Positions 18,592-28,126 of a DNA stretch of 64,000 nucleotides are shown piece by piece (within the stretch, counting starts at the first letter, position 1; each line of letters opens with the position of its first letter). The DNA is from Deltaproteobacteria bacterium (GTDB taxonomy: Bacteria; Myxococcota_C; UBA6777), in contig SBHC01000010.1 in NCBI GenBank assembly GCA_006226375.1, positions 300,492 to 364,491 of the forward strand. Reading direction: 5' to 3'. The notes under the pieces were generated by a model. It worked only from the letters and a program-made list of their open reading frames with translations, was not told the DNA's origin and did no database searches. Position numbers and translations under genes: made by a program.

Positions 18592-19896
18592 CTACAACCA
18601 CTCGGGGATTCGATCCAGGCGGAGGAGATCTTCGGTAGTGTCGCGTTCTGCAAGCAGCCCAACCTGACCTTCACGAACCAGAACAACCGCGGGCTTGGCC
18701 ACCCGGTTGTAGTGACTTGCCATGCTGTAGGTGTACGCCCCAGTATAAAGCAAGGCCACAAGATCGTTGGCTTTTAGTTCGGGCAATTTCACGTCACGCT
18801 GTAGCATATCTCCCGATTCACAGCAACGGCCTGAAATCGACCAGACCTCGTCCGCCGGCTCATCCATGTGCTCCACCGCCAACACAGGGTGCTTGGCCTG
18901 GTACAACGCAAACCGCGGATTGTCGGTCATTCCACCATCTACACTTAGGTAGTTGCGAACTCCGTCGATTTTTTTCACACTTTGTACGGTGTACACGGTA
19001 ATTCCAGCTCGGGCCACAATCGATCGGCCCGGCTCCATGTACAGAAGAGGCGGCTCCACGTTGTGGTGTTTGGCCGCGTCCAGAACGGCTTTGCACGACA
19101 CCGCGATGTGCTCCGCGATCGCAGGAGGAGGAGTGTCCTCGTCGTAGTTCACGCCCAAGCCGCCGCCCATATTAAATTCATCAACAGGCGCTCCGTACTC
19201 GCGTTGAATCTTGGCATAAAACTCAACCATCGCATCGATCGCCAGAGCGTAGGGTTTGGCTTCAAAGATCTGGGAGCCTATGTGGCAGTGAATGCCCACA
19301 AGCTGAATACCAGGAACATCCACAATGCGCTGAACCGCGCGCTCCGCGTCCCCACCGATCAAGTTAAAACCAAACTTGGTGTCTTGTTGGCCGGTTGCAA
19401 TGTACTCATGGGTGTTGGGTTTTACGCCAGGAGCCACGCGAATCATAGCCTTCACGGTCTTGCCGGTGCGTGCGGTCAGCTCGGCCAGTCGCTCGATATC
19501 GGTGTCGTTGTCGATGACAATCCGACCCACGCCAACTTCCAGCGCCCGCTCCAGGTCACGGTACGTCTTGGCGTTACCGTGCATCAAGATCCATGAGGGC
19601 GGAAAGCCCGCAGCGATCGCAGTTTCCAGTTCTCCCCAAGAGACCACATCAAGGCCCAAACCTTCGTCTTGCAACAAACGACAAAACCCTGTGGTGAGGA
19701 ACGCTTTTCCAGCGTAGTGCACCTGGGTCCGCGGGTAGTTGGCCGCCATTTCGCCACGGTATAGCTGGCACCGTTCGCGGATCTCGTCCTCCAACATCAC
19801 CACCAGCGGGCTGCCAAACTGTTCTACCAGGTCGCGTACATTGTGACCGGCCAACGTCACAACCCCTTCTTCGTTCCTATCGTACAGCTTTGTCAT
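18592..19896 (-). CDS. lysA: Diaminopimelate decarboxylase
   Basis: 434-residue PLP enzyme (fold type III) decarboxylating meso-diaminopimelate to L-lysine. Schiff-base Lys64 is in HYAGKAF. HCHIGSQIFE, the PLP-phosphate loop NMGGGLGVNY, EPGRSIVARAG, RCCESGDML and TGAYTYSMAS are all present. The CESGD block argues for DapDC rather than ornithine/arginine or carboxynorspermidine decarboxylases. The ATG overlaps the stop of the upstream ABC ATPase gene (bases 19893-19896), so it is translationally coupled to a transporter, which is unusual. Confidence 0.97.
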   Translation of the reverse strand: MTKLYDRNEEGVVTLAGHNVRDLVEQFGSPLVVMLEDEIRERCQLYRGEMAANYPRTQVHYAGKAFLTTGFCRLLQDEGLGLDVVSWGELETAIAAGFPPSWILMHGNAKTYRDLERALEVGVGRIVIDNDTDIERLAELTARTGKTVKAMIRVAPGVKPNTHEYIATGQQDTKFGFNLIGGDAERAVQRIVDVPGIQLVGIHCHIGSQIFEAKPYALAIDAMVEFYAKIQREYGAPVDEFNMGGGLGVNYDEDTPPPAIAEHIAVSCKAVLDAAKHHNVEPPLLYMEPGRSIVARAGITVYTVQSVKKIDGVRNYLSVDGGMTDNPRFALYQAKHPVLAVEHMDEPADEVWSISGRCCESGDMLQRDVKLPELKANDLVALLYTGAYTYSMASHYNRVAKPAVVLVREGQVGLLAERDTTEDLLRLDRIPEWL

Positions 19897-20741
19897 TCGT
19901 TCTTTCCTATGTTGCTTTTGGAGAGAGACGGAGTGCCCTCCCCCGAAGGTTGTGACATGGGTGGCAAGGGCAACAAGCCCGCCAATCGTCCTGATGTTTC
20001 GTCGTGAACGGGGCGCATCCTAACACCAAACACGCGCTGAATGTTCTCCGTGCTCAAAATCTCGCTGGGAGCCCCCGTTGCGATCACCTGCCCCTGGCTC
20101 ATCAATGCGACTTGCTGGGCAAACAAAAGCGTGAGATTCATATCATGGATCGCAACAACAATGGTCATTCCCTCTGCTGCCAGTTGCTGCAAGATAGCAA
20201 ACATATCGATTTGGTACTGAAGATCCAGATGCGAGGTGGGCTCGTCCAACAAAAGCACTTGTGGCTCCTGGGCGAGGGCCATCGCCAACCACACCCGCTG
20301 TCGCTCACCGCTGCTCAAGGCGAACAACGAACGATTCGCCAAGTGCGTGATACGTGTGGCCTGGATGGCTTGCTCCACCCTCTCCTTGTCCTGAGGCCCG
20401 CTGCGCTGCCAACGACTCAAGTGGGGGATTCGCCCCAGCGCCACAACATCCCGCACCGAGAAATCAAACCCTGTGGAGATGTGCTGCTCCACCGCGCCAA
20501 TTTTCTGCGCCAACTCTCGCGTAGAGAACGAGCCCAACTCCTGCAAGTTAAGCTGAATCGCTCGGGCAGAGTTGTCACTCTGCAAAACCCCAGAGATATG
20601 CTTCAACAGGGTCGTTTTGCCGCACCCATTGGGGCCTACCACAGCAAAGATATGACCGCTGGGAATGTGGAGCGTAATATCGTCCAGGCAACGCTGGCCC
20701 TGATAAGCCGAGGAGAGCTGGTTGATTTGAATCTCCATCAC
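19893..20741 (-). CDS. ABC transporter ATP-binding protein (FecE/BtuD/HmuV type)
   Basis: 282 residues. It has a Walker A GPNGCGKTT (36-44), Q-loop EQHISTGFDFSVRDVVALGR, signature LSSGERQR, Walker B VLLLDEPTSHLD and H-loop VAIHDMN. The layout is that of the ATPase of iron-siderophore, heme or vitamin B12 importers. A ~35-residue Pro/Ser-rich tail extends the C-terminus. It overlaps the permease gene by four bases upstream and lysA by four bases downstream. No substrate-binding protein is nearby, so the substrate (iron complex, heme or cobalamin) cannot be settled. Confidence 0.94.
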   Translation of the reverse strand: MMEIQINQLSSAYQGQRCLDDITLHIPSGHIFAVVGPNGCGKTTLLKHISGVLQSDNSARAIQLNLQELGSFSTRELAQKIGAVEQHISTGFDFSVRDVVALGRIPHLSRWQRSGPQDKERVEQAIQATRITHLANRSLFALSSGERQRVWLAMALAQEPQVLLLDEPTSHLDLQYQIDMFAILQQLAAEGMTIVVAIHDMNLTLLFAQQVALMSQGQVIATGAPSEILSTENIQRVFGVRMRPVHDETSGRLAGLLPLPPMSQPSGEGTPSLSKSNIGKNE

Positions 20742-21742
20742 GCCGCCCCTCCCGAACCAACTTCCCGATAGGAGCGAAGCAAGTAGAGGAAGAATGGCGC
20801 ACCGAACAACGCGGTGATCAAGCCAACAGGAAGCTCCATCGGGGGCAAGACCGTACGAGCCAACAAGTCACACAGCACCAGAAACACCGCACCTGTCAGG
20901 CCTGAGATGGGCAAGAGCCAGCGATGGTCGGGTCCCATGACAAGGCGGACCGCATGAGGCACCACAAGACCAACAAATCCGATAGTTCCGGAGAACGCGA
21001 CGGAAGCGGAGGTCAACAACGTAGCCACCAAAAGCAAAAGACGCTTGAGCTGCAGAGGGTGGATTCCAAGATGTTGGGCCATGTCGTCGCCCAGAGCCAT
21101 CGCGTTGAGTTCGCGACCACGACTCAACAACACCACGCTGCCCAAAGCCACAACAACAGCAAGCCCACCAAGCGGCTCCCAACGAGCAGAAGCCAGACTA
21201 CCCATCAACCAAAAGATAACTTGTTGCAGCTGTTCCCTTGAGGAGAAAAACATCAGAAAGCTTGTGAACGACGCAAACACCGAACCCACAGCAACACCCG
21301 CGAGAATCAGGGTGGTGTTCGAGAGCCGCAAGACGTGAGCATGAGCGATAGAATACACCAAAGACATGGCGAGAAGACCGCCCACAAACGCTCCCATCGG
21401 CAACAACAAAGTGAGGTGCCCCAAGCCCAACGCAAACACCAAGGCTGCACCCGCCGTGCTTCCTCCAGCGATGCCCAACAAATAGGGTTCGGCCAGAGGG
21501 TTGCGAAACACCCCCTGCATCACCGCGCCACACAAGCCCAGCGCGTAGCCGACACAAGCACCCAGAAGCACGCGAGGCATGCGAAGCTTCCACACAATCA
21601 CAGCGTTTGTGCTCTCACCCTCACCCCACAAGGCGCTCCAGAACGCAGGCCAAGGAATAGACACAGAGCCCCAGACCACTCCCATCACCATCGACAGGAG
21701 CAGCAGGATCAACAGAGCTGCAATGACCAACCAGGGCTTCAT
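20738..21742 (-). CDS. FecCD/BtuC-type ABC transporter permease
   Basis: 334 residues with about ten hydrophobic segments. Family blocks include LRMPRVLLGACVGYALGLCGAVMQGVFRNPLAEPYLLGIAGG, FWLMGSLASARWE and GTIGFVGLVVPHAVRL, the last being the coupling-helix region of FecCD permeases. It works as a homodimer or heterodimer with the ATPase encoded next. No second permease and no periplasmic binding protein follow. It is first in a coupled set (permease-ATPase-lysA) and starts from an ATG with no obvious strong ribosome site. No cobalamin riboswitch was seen upstream. Confidence 0.94.
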   Translation of the reverse strand: MKPWLVIAALLILLLLSMVMGVVWGSVSIPWPAFWSALWGEGESTNAVIVWKLRMPRVLLGACVGYALGLCGAVMQGVFRNPLAEPYLLGIAGGSTAGAALVFALGLGHLTLLLPMGAFVGGLLAMSLVYSIAHAHVLRLSNTTLILAGVAVGSVFASFTSFLMFFSSREQLQQVIFWLMGSLASARWEPLGGLAVVVALGSVVLLSRGRELNAMALGDDMAQHLGIHPLQLKRLLLLVATLLTSASVAFSGTIGFVGLVVPHAVRLVMGPDHRWLLPISGLTGAVFLVLCDLLARTVLPPMELPVGLITALFGAPFFLYLLRSYREVGSGGAA

Positions 21743-21972
21743 GTTTTGTTCTCGTGGGCAAAAGAGACTGCGACGACGAGAGTCTACCGCGCGAAAGCGC
21801 CCCAGATGTATGATTCTCCAAGCACTTCGTCAAGGGTTGGTTGTTTTTTTTGGAGAAAGCCACAGTCCAACCGTTGCATCTGCCCCTCGTTCCAGGTAGT
21901 TTGCTGGTGTTGGTTTTTTTCCGCATTCCCTACGCTCTTGGCGGTTCCACCGCAGTCGGGCAGGTATTCTGG

Positions 21973-24576
21973 ATGATTGTGACTGATTTTTCCCACTTGC
22001 GAGAACAGGCAGAGCAGCTCCGTACAGAAGGTCAAGAGGATGAAGCTCTTGCGCTCTTGCAACGTGCGTATCTGCAGCTGCAAGCCAACCCCACCAACAC
22101 TCCCGACCGATGGCTCCAACAAGCCTGGGTAGCGATGGAGCTAGGACGCATCGACGACGCGGTACAAGCCGCCCAAACCTGCCTCTCCCTTGAGCCCGAA
22201 CATGCCCAGGCGTTGACGTTGCTCACCCACGGCCTGCTTCGCCAGAACCAACCCAGCGAAGTCGCTCGGGTGCTGGAGAGCGCCCGCGGTGCAGCTGAAA
22301 CCAACCCCAACATCGATTACAACCTAGCCAGCGCATACCTTCTGCTTGAAGAGTACGAGAAGGCAGTTCAGGTCGCCCAGCGAGGACATCGTCAGCACCC
22401 TGACTTTCATCCCATGCTCAAGGTGCTGTTCACAGGGCTGACCTACCTTGACCGCGACGAAGAAGCCCTCGACATCGCTCAAACAGCAGCTTCGGTTGAA
22501 CCCACAGAGCGGTGGGCCTGGGAGATTTACTGCGCCGCCCTTTACAACCTGGACTGCATCAGTGATCTGTGCCGCGCCCTGCCCCACTACCTGCAGGCCG
22601 ACCCCATCGACCGAAACACTCTCTCTTGGCTCCAACAATTTCAAGGGAGCGCTGTCGCCGATGCGCTGATGTCGCACTGTCGAACCTTGTACCAAAAGGG
22701 CTCTCTGACCATCGCTGCCGACCTCGCGAAAGTCGCTCAAGACATCGTGGAGCGTGCTGATGATGCTCTCCAACTCCAGCGCGGTTCACTGCTCCGCGCA
22801 GCAGCCCATCACTACCTCCGCGTCGATCGCTACCAACAAGCCCTCCAAGCCATTGAGCAATCGTACCAATGCATGGAGTCGCTCCAGCCCGATTGGCCCG
22901 AGGAGCGATTGAACACGCTGGTGACTTGGGCCCAAGTACTGCGTCGCCTCGACCGGCTCTCCGAAGCCGAAGACCTCGTTCGTCGTGCCCTCTCTCAATG
23001 GACCACCCGGCTGGAAGACGCTGTTGACCGCGCCACCACCATCCATGTGTTGGGTGATATACTTCGACAAAAAGCCGAGCTGGAAGGCGAACATGACGCC
23101 CTGGCCGAAGCCGAGGAGCGGCTGACTGAAGCCTTGGAGCTACGCCAACACCTGCTCTCCTCTTCCCACATCGACCTCGCCGACTCTCTCCACGGACTCG
23201 CGCTCCTGCGCCGTGCACAGGGTCGCTACGACGCGCAACAACGACTGCTCAACGACGCCTCCCAGATCGCCAAAGCGGCCTTAGGACCGGAGCATCCGTA
23301 CATTGCATCCCTGGCTTTGGACCTTGCGATCTGCGCCCTGGAAGAAGGTCAACCCACAGACGCCAGAAACCACTGCCGCAACGCCCACGCCATCCTACGC
23401 CAAGCTCTGGAAGAAGAATCGCCGATGATGGGGCTGGTTTTGCTCCTACAATCCGCCGTGTTTCGCGTGCTGGGGCAACTCAACAAAGCCTACGACGCGC
23501 TGGAGCAAGGCACCACCATCTTGGAACAAACGGTCTCGGATGTCCTTCCTGTACGGATTCGACGGCTGCAACAGAACGACCTGTTTGCCCAGTCCATCAA
23601 CGCGTTCTTGTCGCTACAGCACGAGCTGGCGTACGTTGCACTGTACGACAAGAACTACAGCCGGGCCGCGCATCACCTGGGTCTCGCGCTGCGAGCCGAC
23701 CCTCAACACGAAAAGAACCTGGATCTGCTCGACACCCTCTGCGAACGACTGCCCGATCGCAACGCGCTCCTGCCCGAACCTCCGCAAGAGCCGGACGCTT
23801 CGCTGCTTGCCATCCAGGCTCATTACGCTCTCCGTACGGGCCACGTGAACGATGCCTTTTCGGAGCTTTACTCGCTCCATGAAATCTTACCCAACGCAGG
23901 ATTCGACCGCTGGGCGATGCGCTGGCTTGAAGACGAAGGCATCGTACGCAGCATGCATGTGGAGTGGGTGCTTCCCTTCCTCGCAAGCATCCTCAACCAA
24001 TTCCCAGGCCGGATCGTAGAGACCAAAGCCCAAGACGAGCTTCGCGGCTTCCTTCCCGCCATCAACATGTTGATTCATGTGTACCCAGAACATCCGGACG
24101 TTGCATCACTTGCGTCATCTTTCTTTCGCAAGCAAGGCGATCTGGAACAAGCTCTGCAACTCGCACAGAGAGCCTGTCAGAAAGAGCCGTCGTGGCGTTC
24201 TGTTGTTGTCTTGGCGTTGTGTTATGAAACGATGAAGGAGTGGGACAAGGCGATCAGCACCTACGAAGTTGCGCTGATGGATTGTCCAGATCCAGCCCCT
24301 GTGGCTCTGGACTTGGGAGACCTCTACCGCCGCTTGGAAGAGTGGGATCAGGCGGCCGAAACGTATTTGTCAGTGCTGGAGAACGAGCCCTACCACGAGA
24401 AGGCGTATCCTTGTTACCTGCTCTGTCGTGCCCAAGGCAACCCGACATTGCAAACTCAACAAGAGTGGAGCGACTACCTCCAACAACACACCCACAACCC
24501 CTGGCTCCAACAGCTCAAACATGAGCATGGTCAAGCAGGCTCCCTCCCAGGAATCCCAGCTCACCAGGAAGCGTAA
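21973..24576 (+). CDS. Large TPR-repeat protein
   Basis: About 867 residues from the ATG at 21973; the frame stays open back to 21841, but that part reads as an unlikely N-terminus. Helical TPR repeats run throughout, for example HLREQAEQLRTEGQEDEALALLQRA, AVQAAQTCLSLEPEHAQAL, DLADSLHGLALLRRAQGRYDAQQ (Kinesin-light-chain style), ALQLAQRACQKEPSW and AISTYEVALMDCPDPAPVALDLG. There is no signal peptide or catalytic domain, so it is a cytoplasmic scaffold or regulatory protein of unknown partner. It is divergent from the ABC transporter genes and convergent with the small XRE gene. Confidence 0.85.
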   Translation: MIVTDFSHLREQAEQLRTEGQEDEALALLQRAYLQLQANPTNTPDRWLQQAWVAMELGRIDDAVQAAQTCLSLEPEHAQALTLLTHGLLRQNQPSEVARVLESARGAAETNPNIDYNLASAYLLLEEYEKAVQVAQRGHRQHPDFHPMLKVLFTGLTYLDRDEEALDIAQTAASVEPTERWAWEIYCAALYNLDCISDLCRALPHYLQADPIDRNTLSWLQQFQGSAVADALMSHCRTLYQKGSLTIAADLAKVAQDIVERADDALQLQRGSLLRAAAHHYLRVDRYQQALQAIEQSYQCMESLQPDWPEERLNTLVTWAQVLRRLDRLSEAEDLVRRALSQWTTRLEDAVDRATTIHVLGDILRQKAELEGEHDALAEAEERLTEALELRQHLLSSSHIDLADSLHGLALLRRAQGRYDAQQRLLNDASQIAKAALGPEHPYIASLALDLAICALEEGQPTDARNHCRNAHAILRQALEEESPMMGLVLLLQSAVFRVLGQLNKAYDALEQGTTILEQTVSDVLPVRIRRLQQNDLFAQSINAFLSLQHELAYVALYDKNYSRAAHHLGLALRADPQHEKNLDLLDTLCERLPDRNALLPEPPQEPDASLLAIQAHYALRTGHVNDAFSELYSLHEILPNAGFDRWAMRWLEDEGIVRSMHVEWVLPFLASILNQFPGRIVETKAQDELRGFLPAINMLIHVYPEHPDVASLASSFFRKQGDLEQALQLAQRACQKEPSWRSVVVLALCYETMKEWDKAISTYEVALMDCPDPAPVALDLGDLYRRLEEWDQAAETYLSVLENEPYHEKAYPCYLLCRAQGNPTLQTQQEWSDYLQQHTHNPWLQQLKHEHGQAGSLPGIPAHQEA

Positions 24577-24586
24577 GCGCTATTCC

Positions 24587-24817
24587 TTAGGATGCTTCTT
24601 TGTGCACGTTCTCACGGAACATCCACTCGTCGTCGTGGACCGTAAGACCCAGCGCCAACAGCAGCTTTTTTCGGGTGCTCATGCGGCAGGGTTTCCCCTC
24701 TTCAATCCGCATGATGGTTTGGATTGAAATGCCTGATTTGTGGGCAAGATCCGCGCGGCTCATCAACAGAGCTTCGCGGCGTTTTTGCAGTTCACTTTTG
24801 GGAGAGGATTTGCTCAT
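24587..24817 (-). CDS. Small XRE-family DNA-binding protein
   Basis: 76 residues, a single HTH_3 domain: LQKRREALLMSRADLAHKSGISIQTIMRIEEGK with the recognition helix at IQTIMRIEEG. Short single-domain regulators of this type act as dimers on palindromic operators and are often autoregulatory. The ATG has GGGAGCAAC just upstream. Its stop faces the TPR gene stop across 10 bases. Confidence 0.85.
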   Translation of the reverse strand: MSKSSPKSELQKRREALLMSRADLAHKSGISIQTIMRIEEGKPCRMSTRKKLLLALGLTVHDDEWMFRENVHKEAS

Positions 24818-25129
24818 TGTTGCTCCCTGCTATTGGTTACCTTTCTTCTCTTCGACGTTGTCGTAGTGTCAAGAATCGAATCATCCGAATAAGACTTGTT
24901 GGAGGTGGGACACACAACAAATCCAACATAGAAGATGCTCGATTCATTCGCGAACAAGGTTGAACCGTTGCAGTGTGCCTACCCAAACCCCGGACCATCC
25001 GGGATGAGAGTGAGGAGTGTTTGTGGTACCGTCGCGAAAGAACCACCCAATTCCCTTATCGATCATGGAGTTCAATCGATGGAAAGGCAAGGGCAGGCGG
25101 GTGGGGAACTGACCCTTGCATGTCGAGCC
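24818..25129. other. Intergenic region, no gene seen
   Basis: 312 bases between the XRE gene and the 3D-domain gene. A TTGACA -35-like box lies on the minus strand near 24870 without a convincing -10. Nothing else stands out. Confidence 0.5.
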
Positions 25130-25768
25130 TCATCGTGAGGCAACATGGGACGAACATCGTGGATGATTGACGTACACCCGGACATATCGGGGCAACGAGC
25201 GCCCCACAAAACGACGGAAGATCCGTCGGCTACCTGTAAACAAGTCGAGTCGCTTTCCGCGGATACGACCACCCCGGTCGTGAACCATGAAGCATCCGCT
25301 GTGTTCTTGCCCCCGCTTTCGCAAGATCCGCGCAAGCTTGGGAATGTACAACGATGAACCAAAGCGAAAACGACGACTGGCAGCCACAGAACGGAGAGGC
25401 TGCAACGCCACACCGGCAGCACCCACTCCCATCGGAAACACCTGTCGATTGATCACACGTACTTGCATACAGCGACCGCGGCAGCGCCGAACGTACTGGA
25501 CGATGGTTCCATCGTTCAGACGACCGGACCCTTGGAGCCTCAGCGCCTTCGCGAAACGCCGAGAGACCCGAGAGATGCGAAGCTTACCATCGTACAACGA
25601 ATACAGCTTCCGCCCGCGAAACCGACGCTCGCTTGACAACCAGTACACAGTCAGTCGATACGCACCAAGGTCACGTGCGCTGCTTCGCGTCGCACGGGTC
25701 GTACAACCGAGAGTCATCCACGCAACACCCAGCCACAACACACAACCTACAAGCGAGACTGTTTTCAT
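25130..25768 (-). CDS. Lipoprotein with 3D domain (MltA-type fold)
   Basis: 212 residues. The N-terminus ends in a lipobox at Cys22 (MTLGC), so it is lipid-anchored. The C-terminal part carries the 3D signature: FGSSLYIPKL, then HDRGGRIRGKRLDLF, where the three conserved Asp (the D in HDRG, the D in RLDLF and an earlier site) mark a double-psi beta-barrel related to MltA lytic transglycosylases and Rpf/YocH enzymes. It is Arg-rich. A cell-wall role is likely; catalysis is not proven because the first Asp of the usual three is not clearly in place. The start has AAAGGAGCACAGC. Confidence 0.8.
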   Translation of the reverse strand: MKTVSLVGCVLWLGVAWMTLGCTTRATRSSARDLGAYRLTVYWLSSERRFRGRKLYSLYDGKLRISRVSRRFAKALRLQGSGRLNDGTIVQYVRRCRGRCMQVRVINRQVFPMGVGAAGVALQPLRSVAASRRFRFGSSLYIPKLARILRKRGQEHSGCFMVHDRGGRIRGKRLDLFTGSRRIFRRFVGRSLPRYVRVYVNHPRCSSHVASR

Positions 25769-26094
25769 GCTGTGCTCCTTTCATTGATGCAAGCATCAAC
25801 CCACTTCACGACGTCAGAGACAAGAGCCTCCGAAAGACACCAGCCTTCGAGTGACTCAGGAAAAGCATACGCCTTTCCCGCAACTTACATGGCAAGATGA
25901 TCCTACCACAGTTGACATAGGTCTCTCTTCACCCTGGACTCTTTATGTTCTTAGCAGGTGCCGATCGGCTTGTCAGTTTTTGTACATGCAAAAAATTTGC
26001 GCGCGATCCTGAGCGAGATCGGGCTTGTCTGCCAACATCTTGAAGTTAATAAAAAAAGGAATGGAGCGTCACAATCAAAAAAAGATCGGCAACG
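25769..26094. other. Intergenic region with a palindrome
   Basis: 326 bases with no gene. It includes TTGATGC-AA-GCATCAA at 25784-25799, 16 bases upstream of the 3D-domain gene start, a candidate operator for that gene. The segment near 25990-26090 is A/T-rich. Confidence 0.5.
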
Positions 26095-26901
26095 TCAGTT
26101 GAGATCGTGCCACTGTGTCAGGGCCTGAAGCGCGGCCTGGATTTCCATTCGACCATCCCGCCTTAGCAACACTCGGCTCAACTCGGCCAGGTCCGAACGC
26201 TGGGAGGGGGTGAGCATTCGGTACAACGCATGGAACGGATCTTCCGGCTCCAATGCAGGGATAATGGAGCCTTCCTGATCCACCAAAGCCAACCGGTAGG
26301 TGGTCTGGCCTTGCTCAGGTTCCGTGACGGTGATGCGGTGGGGTCCAGGGCCGTAGTGCCAGGAATCAATCAGCTGTGAGAACACCTTAGTGTAGTCGGT
26401 GGTTTCGCCCTCGGGGTGCATCAACATCTCAAAGAAGGCTTCCAGCATCAAACGAGCGTCGTGATTCTCGGAGGGTTGCTCCATCGGGGAGAGAAACCCC
26501 CAAAACCCCATGTCGGCCATCCGGTTGGACATCCGATCCACCAGCAAGCCGTACAAGGCAGCCTCCAAGGGACCGATCGCCGAACCCTTGAACAATTGAC
26601 GGGCTTGGGAAGGGTCGTCGCAAAGAGCCACAAGCGCTTCGCGTGCTTCTGGATAACGAGGGAACGACTGCCGAATGGGCAGCCGATTCATGTCATCGCT
26701 GCCTCGCTGCTGTGCCCAACGAAGCAGCTCAGCCGGAGCGAGCTGCAAAGCTTCTGCGAGGCGGTGAGCCACTTCAGGCTTGGGTGTGGAGAGTCCATCT
26801 TCAATCCGACGCAAGTAGACCGCCTGAACACCCACGCGGTGTCCCAAGTCCTCAAGAGACCATCCTAACTCTTCACGACGGGCACGAATTTTTGTATGCA
26901 A
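26095..26901 (-). CDS. XRE-family transcriptional regulator with large C-terminal domain
   Basis: About 268 residues from a TTG at 26901, which has GGAG eight bases upstream; an earlier TTG at 26916 is possible. Residues 1-60 form an HTH_3 domain (IRARREELGWSLEDLGHRVGVQAVYLRRIEDG). The remaining ~200 residues are mainly helical, with no sensor or peptidase motif recognised (EALVALCDDPSQARQLF, LIDSWHYGPGPHRITV). It may be a ligand- or partner-regulated repressor. It is divergent from msrP and could regulate it; that is inference from position. Confidence 0.8.
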   Translation of the reverse strand: MHTKIRARREELGWSLEDLGHRVGVQAVYLRRIEDGLSTPKPEVAHRLAEALQLAPAELLRWAQQRGSDDMNRLPIRQSFPRYPEAREALVALCDDPSQARQLFKGSAIGPLEAALYGLLVDRMSNRMADMGFWGFLSPMEQPSENHDARLMLEAFFEMLMHPEGETTDYTKVFSQLIDSWHYGPGPHRITVTEPEQGQTTYRLALVDQEGSIIPALEPEDPFHALYRMLTPSQRSDLAELSRVLLRRDGRMEIQAALQALTQWHDLN

Positions 26902-27016
26902 AGTAACCCACTCCAAACCAATCTACGGTGTTCTTGCGTAACCGTTTGTAACGATGCATCATACCCAAGGATGGAGAAGAATCAAAGGGTCTTTCACCAA
27001 AGGAGCACATTCAATC

Positions 27017-28111
27017 ATGGCTTTCTTCCACCGTCGTCCCGACTGGCATCTGCCCGAATCATCGGCCACACCAGAATCTGTCTACATGAATCGACGCTCC
27101 ATTCTTCGAGCGATGGGCTTGGGAGGCTTGGCCTTGTCGGGTGGAATCCTTCTCCAGGGTTGCTCGCAACCTACAGACTCCAACAGCAACAACGAACCTG
27201 GCACCAACACGTCCGATGGAGGCTCGCAAACCGATGCAGGCACCACAACGACGCCAGAGGGTTCCAGCGTTACACCTCCCAGTGACCCACTCACCAATTA
27301 CGACAAAGATGCCCCAGGACTTGACCTTTATCCATCCAAACGCAACACCAACTACAAGGTCCCTGAGCGAGACTTAACGCCCGAAAAGCCCGCTCAAACG
27401 TACAACAACTTCTACGAGTTTTCGACCAGCAAAGAAGGTGTCTGGCCGGAAACAGGCGCGTACGACACAACCCCTTGGACTTTGGAAGTAACTGGCCTTG
27501 TCGATAACCCCATCAAGATCGACTTGGACAAGTTAATGCGACAGATGAGCCTGGAAGAGCGGGTCTACCGCTTCCGTTGTGTGGAAGCCTGGGCCATGAC
27601 CGTCCCCTGGACAGGCTTTCCTTTGGCTCAGCTCCTAAAGCTCGCGTCCCCCCAATCCAAGGCCAAATACATCCGACTCCACTCCACCTCTCGACCAGCC
27701 CAAATGCCAGGAATTGAACGAGCGTCCTGGTATCCCTGGCCCTACCAAGAGGGGCTGCGACTGGACGAAGCGATGAACGAGTTGGCGATGGTTGTCACAG
27801 GCGTCTTTGGCAAACCCTTGACCAAACAAATGGGCGCTCCCGTTCGCGTGATCCTTCCTTGGAAATACGGATACAAAGGTCCCAAAGCTGTAGAGAAGAT
27901 CGAGGTCATTGGAGAACAGCCCAAGACCTTCTGGAACACTGCCGTCCCTGACGAGTACGGATTCTACTCCAACGTCAACCCCGACAAACCCCACCCACGC
28001 TGGAGTCAAGCCGAGGAGCGACTCCTCCCTGACGGCACCAAGACCAAAACCCTGCTCTACAATGGATACGCCGATCAAGTCGGCTCCTTGTACACCGGCG
28101 ACGAATACTGA
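27017..28111 (+). CDS. msrP: MsrP (YedY)-type molybdopterin protein, Tat-exported, probable lipoprotein
   Basis: 364 residues starting at MAFFHRRPDW, which aligns with the known start of MsrP proteins. It reduces methionine sulfoxide in periplasmic proteins through a mono-oxo Mo-MPT centre. The Mo ligand is Cys188 in RCVEAWAMTVPW; GFPLAQLLKLA, MPGIERASWYPWPY and LPWKYGYKG also match. The Tat signal NRRSILRAMGLGGLALSGGIL ends in LLQGC, a lipobox-like end, followed by a Ser/Asn/Thr-rich linker of ~45 residues. This suggests lipid anchoring, unlike soluble E. coli MsrP. The heme partner MsrQ is absent nearby. The ribosome site AGGAG lies 11 bases upstream. Confidence 0.93.
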   Translation: MAFFHRRPDWHLPESSATPESVYMNRRSILRAMGLGGLALSGGILLQGCSQPTDSNSNNEPGTNTSDGGSQTDAGTTTTPEGSSVTPPSDPLTNYDKDAPGLDLYPSKRNTNYKVPERDLTPEKPAQTYNNFYEFSTSKEGVWPETGAYDTTPWTLEVTGLVDNPIKIDLDKLMRQMSLEERVYRFRCVEAWAMTVPWTGFPLAQLLKLASPQSKAKYIRLHSTSRPAQMPGIERASWYPWPYQEGLRLDEAMNELAMVVTGVFGKPLTKQMGAPVRVILPWKYGYKGPKAVEKIEVIGEQPKTFWNTAVPDEYGFYSNVNPDKPHPRWSQAEERLLPDGTKTKTLLYNGYADQVGSLYTGDEY

Positions 28112-28126
28112 TGCAGGAGACGCGCT

